Of a stretch of DNA of 64,000 bases, positions 48,958 to 56,743 are shown piece after piece. The notes under the pieces are model-generated. The model was not told the DNA's origin. It ran no database searches and was given only the letters and a program-made list of their open reading frames with translations. Position 1 is the first letter of the stretch. Every line of letters begins with the position of its first letter. The position numbers and the translations under genes are program-made. The DNA comes from Brevundimonas sp. PAMC22021 (GTDB lineage: Bacteria; Pseudomonadota; Alphaproteobacteria; Caulobacterales; Caulobacteraceae). The stretch spans positions 620,001 through 684,000 of the forward strand of contig NZ_CP080376.1 in the NCBI RefSeq assembly GCF_019443405.1, given 5' to 3'.

Positions 48958-50069
48958 GCGGTGCGTCCGACACCGCGTCCGCGTCGCCGGCGTCGGCGGG
49001 GCGGGCGTCGGTCCTCGCGCATCCGCTGCAGCAGCAGGCCTTCGCGCAGGCCCCGGTCGGCGACGCGCACCCGCTCGCACGGCCAGGCCCGCTGCACCGC
49101 CTCCAGAATCGCAGCGCCGGCCAGCACCAGATCGGCGCGATCCGGGCCGATGCAGGCCTCCTTGGCGCGCCCGTCGGGACCCAGAGCCTTCAGCCGGTCG
49201 GCCGCCGCCTCGCAGTCCGCGCGCGTCATCCATAGACCGTCCACGCGGTCGCGATTGTAGCGGGGCAGCTTCAGGTGAATGCCGGCCAGGCTGGTGATCG
49301 CGCCCGATGTACCCACCATGTGAACCCGCTCGCCGGCGAACAGCGTCTTCAGCGCCGGATCGTCGATGCCGCCCGCCGCGATCGCCGCGCCCATGTCGGC
49401 CACCATGGCCTCGTACCAGGCCCCGCCGCCGCCGCTCGGCTCAGGATGTCGCTCAGCCAGGCTGACGACGCCCAGCGGCGCCGACATCCAGGCCGCGGCG
49501 CTCCAGCCCTCGGCCTTGCGGGTCAGCCAGGACATTTCCGTCGAGCCGCCGCCCACGTCGATCACCAGCACCGCCTCGGCCGACGGATCGATCAGGTTCA
49601 TGCAGCCCTCGACCGCCAGCCGCGCCTCTTCGGCCGGGTCGATGATGCGAAGAGCGAGACCGGTGCCCCGCCGTACGCGCTCGACGAAGGCCTCGCCGTT
49701 CTCGGCGGCGCGGCAGGCCTGGGTGGCGACGGCGGACAGGCGGCCGGCGTCCACGCCTTTGCGCGCAATGCGCTCGGCGCACAGGGCCAAGGCGTCATAG
49801 GCCCGGTCCATGGCCCGTTCATCCAGCCGGCCGGTGCGCGTCAGACCTTCGCCCAGCCGCACGATGCGGCTGAAGCTGTCCACGACGCGAAAGCCGCCGT
49901 CGCGCGCCGGCCTGGCGATCAGCAGGCGGCAGTTGTTGGTCCCGAGGTCGAGCGCGCCATACAGCGGCGCCTCCCGACCCGATGCTTCCCGGCCGCCCGA
50001 CCGACCGGTCGGGGAGGAAGCGGGGGACCGCTCGTCGCGCCCTGCTGGCGCGCCGCGGGTCTCCGGCAT
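48942..50069 (-). CDS. Ppx/GppA exopolyphosphatase/pppGpp phosphatase family
   Basis: A 375-residue ASKHA-fold phosphatase. Phosphate-binding blocks are YGALDLGTNNCRLLIARP (P-loop 1) and VIDVGGGSTEMSW (P-loop 2), with VATQACRAAENGEAFVERV between them. The C-terminus is Arg-rich (RRPPRRRRRRGRG), a tail that may bind polyphosphate or nucleic acid. It should hydrolyse polyphosphate or the pentaphosphate of pppGpp. I chose ATG 50069 (AAGGA 10 nt upstream); a GTG at 50159 would add 30 residues of low complexity. It is shorter than two-domain Ppx of E. coli. Confidence 0.88.
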   Translation of the reverse strand: MPETRGAPAGRDERSPASSPTGRSGGREASGREAPLYGALDLGTNNCRLLIARPARDGGFRVVDSFSRIVRLGEGLTRTGRLDERAMDRAYDALALCAERIARKGVDAGRLSAVATQACRAAENGEAFVERVRRGTGLALRIIDPAEEARLAVEGCMNLIDPSAEAVLVIDVGGGSTEMSWLTRKAEGWSAAAWMSAPLGVVSLAERHPEPSGGGGAWYEAMVADMGAAIAAGGIDDPALKTLFAGERVHMVGTSGAITSLAGIHLKLPRYNRDRVDGLWMTRADCEAAADRLKALGPDGRAKEACIGPDRADLVLAGAAILEAVQRAWPCERVRVADRGLREGLLLQRMREDRRPPRRRRRRGRGVGRTAQGAA

Positions 50070-50215
50070 GGCCGTGTCGTCCTTTGGGCGGTCCAAAGCG
50101 GCGCCCGTTCCCCAAGACTCTAGCCCGCCGGTTCGCTCCGCGCCAAGCCAATCTGTCACGAAGATGAACGGCGGCGTTGGCGTCCTGCTCAGGATCGGGG
50201 TCGTACCTTCCGGGC

Positions 50216-50581
50216 ATGGCTCAGTTCCGCAACGCCCGTTTTCACATCGGTCAGATCGTTCGGCACTATGACGGCGCCTTCCAGGGCGCGGTTCTGGATG
50301 TTGATCCGGTCTATGACGGCTCCGTTCAGCAGGAGGGCCTGATCGCGCCGGATCAGCCCTTCTACCGCGTCTATGCGATCGGCGAGAACGGCGGCTTCGT
50401 CGCCTATGCAGCCGAGGCGGCGTTGCGCGACGCCTCGCACGCCCTGACTCTGTCCGAGGCGGATCAGCGCCGCTGGTTCAGCGTCGATGCCGCCGGCCAT
50501 CACGCGCCGATGGATCAGCCCATCCACTCACCGGTGGCCACTGACCGACTTGGCCCATGCGGCCGGGCGGCGCTAAGGTGA
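50216..50581 (+). CDS. hspQ: Heat shock protein HspQ
   Basis: A 121-residue HspQ protein, which in enterobacteria binds DNA in the YccV form and modulates Lon protease. The family sequence is plain: FHIGQIVRHYDGAFQGAVLDVDPVYDG and YRVYAIGENGGFVAYAAEAAL. The ATG at 50216 begins MAQFRNARFHIG. The tail after residue 95 is not conserved in character. It is divergent from the Ppx/GppA gene and lies upstream of phenylalanine hydroxylase. Confidence 0.9.
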   Translation: MAQFRNARFHIGQIVRHYDGAFQGAVLDVDPVYDGSVQQEGLIAPDQPFYRVYAIGENGGFVAYAAEAALRDASHALTLSEADQRRWFSVDAAGHHAPMDQPIHSPVATDRLGPCGRAALR

Positions 50582-50629
50582 GAGGACAAGGCGCGGGCAA
50601 GCGCCGCCAGCAGAGCCTCGGGAGTTCCC

Positions 50630-51505
50630 ATGTCCGATTTCGAGCACGTGTTCGACAAGCCGCCTGAAGGCGCCGCCGCCGACTGGACCATCCCGCAGAA
50701 CTGGCAGGGTTATACCGAGGTCGAGCACCAGACCTGGGACACGCTGTACGCACGACAGATGACCATCCTGCCGGGCCGCGCCTGCGACGCCTTTCTGCGG
50801 GGGCTGGACGCGCTGGACCTGAACGCCGGCGGCATTCCCGATTTCGACGTCATCAACCCGAAGCTTCAAGCCCTGACCGGCTGGAGCGTGGTGTGCGTGC
50901 CGGGCCTGGTTCCGGACGACGTCTTCTTCGACCACCTGGCCAACCGCCGCTTCGTCTCGGGCCAGTTCATCCGCAAGCCGGATCAACTGGACTACCTGCA
51001 GGAGCCGGACATCTTCCACGACGTCTTCGGCCACGTGCCGATGCTGACCGACCCCGACTTCGCCGCCTATATGGAGGCCTACGGCAAGGGCGGGCAGCGC
51101 GCGGCGTCGCTGGGCATGCTGGCGAACTTGGCCAGGCTCTACTGGTACACGGTCGAATTCGGCCTGATGCAGGAGGCGGAGGGCCTGCGCATCTACGGCG
51201 CGGGCATCGTGTCCTCGGCGACCGAAAGCGTGTTCGCGCTGGACGATCCGTCGCCGAACCGCATTGGCTTTGATCTGGAGCGGGTGATGCGCACCCTCTA
51301 CCGCATCGACGACTTCCAGCAGGTCTATTTCGTCATCGACAGCCTGGAGGCGCTGAAGGCCGAGACGCTGAAGGACTTCGGGCCCGTGTACGACGCGCTG
51401 AAGGGGCAGGGCGAGATCGCCGTCGACGCCGTGCTGCCGGGCGACCGGGTCATCACGCGCGGGACCCAGAGCTATGCCGCGCGGGGCGGCCGCTTCGCCG
51501 CCTGA
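50630..51505 (+). CDS. phhA: Phenylalanine 4-monooxygenase
   Basis: A 291-residue iron- and tetrahydropterin-dependent enzyme that converts Phe to Tyr. The non-heme iron ligands are H130 and H135 (PDIFHDVFGHVPML) and E176 (YTVEFGL). Other blocks are FVSGQFIRKPDQLDYLQEPD and YGAGIVSSATES. The length is that of single-domain bacterial enzymes. A GGGAG lies before ATG 50630. It converges with astB. The folate/pterin enzymes at 19.7-20.8 kb may recycle its cofactor, which is an inference. Confidence 0.95.
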   Translation: MSDFEHVFDKPPEGAAADWTIPQNWQGYTEVEHQTWDTLYARQMTILPGRACDAFLRGLDALDLNAGGIPDFDVINPKLQALTGWSVVCVPGLVPDDVFFDHLANRRFVSGQFIRKPDQLDYLQEPDIFHDVFGHVPMLTDPDFAAYMEAYGKGGQRAASLGMLANLARLYWYTVEFGLMQEAEGLRIYGAGIVSSATESVFALDDPSPNRIGFDLERVMRTLYRIDDFQQVYFVIDSLEALKAETLKDFGPVYDALKGQGEIAVDAVLPGDRVITRGTQSYAARGGRFAA

Positions 51506-51516
51506 CCTGAGCGCTT

Positions 51517-52854
51517 CTATCCGCGCTGGAACGGATAAAAGCCGCCGCCGAGCCCCAGGATCTGCGTCAGCTCGTCCAGCGCGCCCCGGCTCTCGACTAG
51601 CAGCTGCGGATCGGCGAGGTCGGCGGGCGTCAGGCGATCGCGATACCAGGTGGCGCCCCAGACGCTGAGCGCGCCGTGCAGTTCGTCAGTCAGGCGCATG
51701 GCCGCGTTGGCCGCCGCCAGCTCCGCATCCGTCAGCACGACGCGCAGACGCAGGCAGGCCGGCCCACCGCCGTTGCGCATCGACTGGCGCACATCGACAT
51801 AGTCGACCCGGCCGATCGGACCGTTGGATGAGGCGACGCCTTCGGCCACTGCATGGGCGCGGGGATTGTCGCGGGTCTCGGTCGGACAGATCAGCGTCAG
51901 CCGATCCTCGCCTGGAACGCGGACCAGCATGGAGTTGAACAGATAGGAGGAGATGGCGTCGGCCAGCGCCAGATCCGACAAGGCGACCTCCACAAAGATC
52001 GGATCGAACAGGCCCTCGGCGGCGCGACGGATCGTATCCCGCGTCCCGTCCGTGTCCTCGAACGCCAGCTCGTGGTGGAACAGGGTGTCCAGCGATCCGA
52101 CGCAGACCACGTCGTTGTGGAAGGTCCCGCCGGCGATGGCGGCCCGCCCCTGTTGGGCCAATACCGACCGACCCATGCCGTGGCGGCGGACGACAGCGTC
52201 GCAGGCCTCACGCGTCTGACGAGCAGGGAAGGGACCTTCCCAGGGCTGAAACGCCTCTCGACCCCAGACCAGCAGGTTCACGCCCGGCTCGCCATGGTCG
52301 CGGCACAGGCGCACGTGGTTGGCCGCGCCCTCGTCGGCCAGATGGGCGACGGAGGACAGGGCGTCGTGGACGGCGAACCGGTCGGGATCGGGGAACAGGG
52401 CGTTCAGCGCGCGCTTCGTCTGTTCATGCTCGAGCGAGCGATGAAGGTTGGTGTGAAGGTTCGCGGGCGTGAAGTGCACGCGGCCGTCGGCAGAGTCCGC
52501 GCTCGGCGTTACCGTCGCCGCGTTGGCGGCCCACATGGGCGAGGCCGAGCAGGCGGCGGCGGCGAAGGACGGCGCGTCCGTCCAGGCGCGCTCCAGCACC
52601 TGGTCGTCCGAGCCGGCAAAGCCCAGCGTGCGCAGGAAAGGGATGTTCGGCCGCTCGTGCGGCGGCAGGACGAACTGCGGCAGGCCGAGGTCCGCCAGCC
52701 GCTTCATCTTGTCCAGGCCCTGCAGCACCGCCGCGCGCGGGTTGGAGGCCTCGCCCCGGTTCAGGCTGGAAGCGAGATTGCCCGGCGACAGCCCGGCGTA
52801 GGAGTGCGTCGGCCCGATCAAGCCGTCGGCGTTGGCCTCGACCGCATGGGTCAT
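51517..52854 (-). CDS. astB: N-succinylarginine dihydrolase
   Basis: A 445-residue enzyme that releases CO2 and ammonia from N-succinylarginine to give N-succinylornithine, step 2 of the AST arginine pathway. Diagnostic blocks are GLIGPTHSYAGLSPGNLAS at the N-terminus, FHNDVVCVGSLDTLFHHE with the catalytic His, and SMRNGGGPACLRLRVVL with the catalytic Cys. The length matches the E. coli enzyme (447). The ATG at 52854 overlaps the astD stop by 4 nt, and it is the last gene of the astA-astD-astB operon. Confidence 0.96.
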   Translation of the reverse strand: MTHAVEANADGLIGPTHSYAGLSPGNLASSLNRGEASNPRAAVLQGLDKMKRLADLGLPQFVLPPHERPNIPFLRTLGFAGSDDQVLERAWTDAPSFAAAACSASPMWAANAATVTPSADSADGRVHFTPANLHTNLHRSLEHEQTKRALNALFPDPDRFAVHDALSSVAHLADEGAANHVRLCRDHGEPGVNLLVWGREAFQPWEGPFPARQTREACDAVVRRHGMGRSVLAQQGRAAIAGGTFHNDVVCVGSLDTLFHHELAFEDTDGTRDTIRRAAEGLFDPIFVEVALSDLALADAISSYLFNSMLVRVPGEDRLTLICPTETRDNPRAHAVAEGVASSNGPIGRVDYVDVRQSMRNGGGPACLRLRVVLTDAELAAANAAMRLTDELHGALSVWGATWYRDRLTPADLADPQLLVESRGALDELTQILGLGGGFYPFQRG

Positions 52855-54266
52855 CGCAGACCCCTGATCTCGCCCTCTATGCTCTTCACCGAAGCCGCCT
52901 CGAAGCTGGCCACCGGATAAGCGCAGTAGTCGGCGGCGTAGTAGGCGCTGGGCCGGTGGTTGCCCGACGCGCCCAGGCCGCCGAACGGCATGTCGCCGGC
53001 CGCGCCGGTCGTCGGGCGGTTGAAGTTGACCACGCCTGCGCGGATGCGGCGGATGAAGCGGTCCCAAAGCGCCGGATCGTCGCTGACCAGGCCTGCCGAC
53101 AGACCGTAGCGGGTGGCGTTCGCCGCCTGCACCGCCTGGTCGAAGGCGGCGACACGGGTCACCTGGAGGAAGGGGGCGAACATCTCCTCGTCCGGCACGT
53201 CCACGCCGGTGACGTCGATGACCGCCGGCCGGACAAAGGCGCCGGGCAGGTTTGCGACGGGACCGGAGGGGCGGATCACCCTGGCGCCCGCATCGATCCG
53301 CTGCTGCAGCGCCTCCAGCGCGCCGGCCGCCGCGCGGGCGGAGATCAGCGGGCCGGCGTAGGGCTCGCGGTCGCTGTTCCAGGGCGCGAACGTCAGGCGG
53401 TCCGACAGGGCGGCCACCGCCTCCACGATCGCATCGCCCTGCGCGCCTTCCGGCACGATCAGACGGCGCGCGCAGGAGCAGCGCTGGCCGGTGGTGACAA
53501 AGGCGGACTGCACGATGATGCCGGCCACGGCCTCGGCGTCGGCCGCGTCCCAGACCACCAGCGGATTGTTACCGCCCAGCTCCAGCGCCAGGATGACGTG
53601 CGGATCGTCGGCGAACTTGCGCCGGAAGTGCGCGCCGGCCGCGCCCGAGCCGGTGAACATCAGGGCGTCGATGCCGGCGTCCAGCAGCGCGGCGCCGGTT
53701 TCCCGCCCGCCCTGCACGACGTTCAGCACGCCCGTCGGCAAGTCCGCCGCCTCGAACGCCTCGGCCATCAGCTGGCCGGTCAGGGGGGTCTCTTCCGACG
53801 GCTTGAAGACCACGGTGTCGCCGGCCAGCAGCGCCGGCACGATGTGGCCGTTCGGCAGGTGGCCGGGAAAGTTGAACGGTCCCAGCACCGCCGCCACCCC
53901 GTGCGGACGGTGGCGCAAGACCGCGCGGCCGAATGCGGTGTCGCCCGCCCGCTCGCCCGTGCGCGCCTCATAGGCGCGGATGGAGATGTCCACCTTGCCG
54001 ACCATGGAGCCGAGTTCGGCGGTGGTTTCCCACAGCGGCTTGCCGGTCTCGCGGCTGATCGCCTCGGCCATCTGCGGCGTGCGGTCCTTGAGCACGGCCT
54101 GGTAGCGTTTTACCGCCTCGATGCGCTCGGCGCGGGGGCGGTCGGCCCAGGGCTCGAACGCGGCGCGGGCGCGGTCCACGGCGGCTTGAACCTCGGTTGG
54201 AGAGGCGGCTTCGCCCTCCCACACGATCTCTTCGCTGGCGGGGTCGATGGACTGGAACACGGTCAT
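52851..54266 (-). CDS. astD: N-succinylglutamate 5-semialdehyde dehydrogenase
   Basis: A 471-residue aldehyde dehydrogenase, step 4 of the AST pathway. The family is shown by GVAAVLGPFNFPGHLPNGHI, FTGSGAAGAHFRRKF, the catalytic Glu in LELGGNNPLVVWD, and the nucleophile Cys in TTGQRCSCARRLI, a segment specific to AstD-type enzymes. The start overlaps the astA stop and its stop overlaps the astB start, both by 4 nt. A longer upstream reading in this frame overlaps astA and is not coding. Confidence 0.95.
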   Translation of the reverse strand: MTVFQSIDPASEEIVWEGEAASPTEVQAAVDRARAAFEPWADRPRAERIEAVKRYQAVLKDRTPQMAEAISRETGKPLWETTAELGSMVGKVDISIRAYEARTGERAGDTAFGRAVLRHRPHGVAAVLGPFNFPGHLPNGHIVPALLAGDTVVFKPSEETPLTGQLMAEAFEAADLPTGVLNVVQGGRETGAALLDAGIDALMFTGSGAAGAHFRRKFADDPHVILALELGGNNPLVVWDAADAEAVAGIIVQSAFVTTGQRCSCARRLIVPEGAQGDAIVEAVAALSDRLTFAPWNSDREPYAGPLISARAAAGALEALQQRIDAGARVIRPSGPVANLPGAFVRPAVIDVTGVDVPDEEMFAPFLQVTRVAAFDQAVQAANATRYGLSAGLVSDDPALWDRFIRRIRAGVVNFNRPTTGAAGDMPFGGLGASGNHRPSAYYAADYCAYPVASFEAASVKSIEGEIRGLR

Positions 54267-55270
54267 GATTTCACTCGCACGATGTCGCCGGGGCTGATCT
54301 TGAGCGCCGCCGCCGTGTCGGAGGCAAGGCGGACGGTGTCGCCGTGGATGTCGGCCCGGGCGCGAACGGCGCGAAACGCGGCGATGCTGTCGGTGGAGAT
54401 CAGCGCCGGCAGTTCCGCGTCGATGGCGTCCGCGATCTCGACGGTCAGCACGCGTGCATCGCGCACCGTGCGGATGTGATCGCGCGGGCAGGAGACGGTG
54501 GGGCCGGCGTCGAAGATGTCCACCAGGCCGTTGGGGCGGAAGCCCTCGCTCTCCAGCAGCGCCATGGCGGGATCGCCTTGCGGATGCACCTTGCCGATCA
54601 CCGCGCGGGCGGGCTCCGGCAGCAGTTCGACATAGATCGGGTGGCGGGGCGCGAGGTCCAGGATGAACTGCTTGTCGGTTGAGCCCGTCATCCGGTCGGC
54701 ATCGTCGAACGCCATGGGAAAGAACTTGTGCGCCACGTGGTCCCAGAAGGGGCAGGCGCCGTCGGGGGTGAAGACGCCCCGCAACTCGGCCAGCACGGTG
54801 TCGGCGAACAGGTCCGGCTGGGCGCCGATCAGCATGTAGCGCGACTGACTGAGCAGCCGCCCTGCGCCGCCCTTGCGCCGGTCGGCCTTGAGAAACAGCG
54901 AGCCGACCTCGGTCCAGCCGGTGCATTCATTCACCAGCACCAGCGTCTGGTGCGTCAGCTTGACGTTCAGCGACGGCGACGAGGAAGTGTTGGTGTTGAC
55001 GCGAAAGGAGAAGAACGGCCGCTTCAGTCCCACCGCCGCCTTGACCGAGCCGACGCCGTCGATGTCGCCCGTGTCGCCGTCTTCCAGCATCAGGGTGTAC
55101 CAGGCGCTCTGCGGCTCCACCCGGCCCTCGAAGCTTGCCTGGCTGAGTTCAAGCCGTTCGGACAAGGCGTCGGGGTCTTCGGGCAGGCTGGTGAAGCCGG
55201 GGCCGGACAGGATGGCGAGTTCCAGCAAGGAGTCGAGGTCACGCGGACCGGCGGGGCGGACGACCAGCAT
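54263..55270 (-). CDS. astA: Arginine N-succinyltransferase
   Basis: A 335-residue enzyme that transfers succinyl from succinyl-CoA to arginine, step 1 of the AST pathway. The family blocks are MLVVRPAGPRDLDSLLELA, GPGFTSLPEDPDALSERLE, and WDHVAHKFFPMAFDDADRMT, with DAGPTVSCPRDHIRTVR near the C-terminus. It leads the astA-astD-astB operon. The transaminase astC and the desuccinylase astE are not adjacent. The palindromic element at 55284-55420 lies between it and the M20 gene. Confidence 0.95.
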   Translation of the reverse strand: MLVVRPAGPRDLDSLLELAILSGPGFTSLPEDPDALSERLELSQASFEGRVEPQSAWYTLMLEDGDTGDIDGVGSVKAAVGLKRPFFSFRVNTNTSSSPSLNVKLTHQTLVLVNECTGWTEVGSLFLKADRRKGGAGRLLSQSRYMLIGAQPDLFADTVLAELRGVFTPDGACPFWDHVAHKFFPMAFDDADRMTGSTDKQFILDLAPRHPIYVELLPEPARAVIGKVHPQGDPAMALLESEGFRPNGLVDIFDAGPTVSCPRDHIRTVRDARVLTVEIADAIDAELPALISTDSIAAFRAVRARADIHGDTVRLASDTAAALKISPGDIVRVKS

Positions 55271-55283
55271 TCAGAGGCTCTCT

Positions 55284-55420
55284 TGATCCTCCCCCGCCCA
55301 CAGGGTGGGGGAGGGGGACCGCCGTAGGTGGTGGAGGGGGCCGAACTTCGCACGGGTGTTCGGGGTTGCCCCCTCCACCACGCTGCGCGTGGTCCCCCTC
55401 CCCCAGACGGGGGAGGAGCT
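55284..55420. repeat. Composite palindromic intergenic repeat (copy 2)
   Basis: Nested perfect inverted repeats lie between astA and the M20 hydrolase gene: GGGGGAGGGGGACC (55307-55320) with GGTCCCCCTCCCCC (55391-55404), inside that GTGGTGGAGGGGGC (55328-55341) with GCCCCCTCCACCAC (55368-55381), and a central CCGAAC/GTTCGG. Flanking CTCCCCC/GGGGGAG units repeat at both ends. It shares its core vocabulary with the element at 5757-5905. The nesting suggests a dispersed REP/BIME-like unit. Confidence 0.85.
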
Positions 55421-55434
55421 TGTGGCCACGGTCG

Positions 55435-56688
55435 TCACGCCATCGTCTCCAGTCTCATCGTTTTCAGTTTCAGCGCGTCGATCTCGCCCGAGGCGACCTT
55501 GCACAGGATCAGGGCGCTGAGCTGGGCGCGTTCGACAAAGCTGTCGGGCCAGGCGAACTCGGCCTCCGAATGGATATCGCCGCCGCGCACGCCCAGGGTG
55601 TCGATGTTGGGCAGGCCGGCCGCATGCAGGTTGTTGCCCTCGCACACGCCGCCCGACGGCTTCCAGGCGATGTCCTGACCCAGCAGGGCGCCGGCGTCGC
55701 GGACGGCCTCGAACAGGGCGGTCTGCGCCGCGTCCATCGGCTTGGGCGGGCGGGTGAAGCCGCCGCGCAGGTCCAGCGTCAGGCCCTCGAACGGCGCGGC
55801 GGAGGCGATCTCGTCGATCCGGCCCCTGATCCAGTCGGCGGACGCCTGATCCGGCACGCGGACGTTGAAGCGGATCACGGCGTTGTCCGCCACGACGTTC
55901 AGCGCGCCGCCGCCCGCGATCTGGGCGACGTTGACGGTGACGCCGTCGCTCCGGCCGTTCAGGGCGTGCAGCCGCGCTGCGATCATGGCGGCGCCGGCCA
56001 CCGCGTTCCGGCCCTCCTCGAAGGCGCGGCCGGCGTGGGCGGCGCGGCCGGCCACGATCAGGTGGAAGTTGCCGCTGCCCTTTCTGGCGCCCGCCAGGGT
56101 TCCGTCCGCCAGGGCCGGCTCATAGGTCAGGCCGAGATGGCCGCGTGCGCCGAGTTCGGCCAGCAGCGGCGCGGAGGCGGGCGAGCCGATCTCTTCATCG
56201 GGGCTCAGCAGCACCGTCCAGCCGAGGCGCGTCCGATCCGGGTGCGTCTCGAAGGCTTCCAGCGCCGCCAGCATGACGCTGATGCCGCCCTTCATGTCGG
56301 CGATGCCCGGCCCGTTCAGCGCGCCGTCAGGGTGGGTCGTGACAGCCTGGAAGCGACTATCGGCCGAATAGACGGTGTCATAGTGGCCGGTCAGGACGAT
56401 CTGGATCGGCGCTTCGGGACGCGCGGTGATCCGGAGCGCGTCGGCGTGCGCTTCGGTCCGCACCGAACCGTCGTCGGCGACGGTGGTGGAGCCGCGCGTC
56501 GGCACGCGCTCCACGCTGGCGGGGAGGCCGCGCCCCGCGACCTCCAGAGCGTCCAGCACGGCGGCGAGGCCCGGCGCGTTGCGGCTGCCCGAGTTGAGGT
56601 TCGACCAGGCCACGGCGCGATCGACGATCGCCTCGCGCCGCGCCGCGACGTGGTCGAGCACGGCCTGATCCGGGTCCGAGATACGCAT
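55435..56688 (-). CDS. M20-family metallohydrolase (carboxypeptidase G2/AstE-replacing candidate)
   Basis: A 417-residue M20 dizinc hydrolase. Metal-site blocks are VLTGHYDTVYSADS (His, Asp), NGPGIADMKGGISVML (Asp), and LLSPDEEIGSPAS (the catalytic Glu and a metal-binding Glu). The lid domain has LIVAGRAAHAGRAFEEGRNA with its conserved His, and GGVCEGNNLHAAGLPNIDTLG holds a late active-site loop. It is 164 nt upstream of astA on the same strand. Such enzymes remove acyl groups or C-terminal Glu, so it might do the succinylglutamate desuccinylation. The ATG at 56688 begins MRISDPDQ. Confidence 0.88.
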   Translation of the reverse strand: MRISDPDQAVLDHVAARREAIVDRAVAWSNLNSGSRNAPGLAAVLDALEVAGRGLPASVERVPTRGSTTVADDGSVRTEAHADALRITARPEAPIQIVLTGHYDTVYSADSRFQAVTTHPDGALNGPGIADMKGGISVMLAALEAFETHPDRTRLGWTVLLSPDEEIGSPASAPLLAELGARGHLGLTYEPALADGTLAGARKGSGNFHLIVAGRAAHAGRAFEEGRNAVAGAAMIAARLHALNGRSDGVTVNVAQIAGGGALNVVADNAVIRFNVRVPDQASADWIRGRIDEIASAAPFEGLTLDLRGGFTRPPKPMDAAQTALFEAVRDAGALLGQDIAWKPSGGVCEGNNLHAAGLPNIDTLGVRGGDIHSEAEFAWPDSFVERAQLSALILCKVASGEIDALKLKTMRLETMA

Positions 56689-56743
56689 GGCGCGGACCCT
56701 AGACGGGCGGACGGCAAAGGTGAAGGCGACCTCGCCGTCCGTT

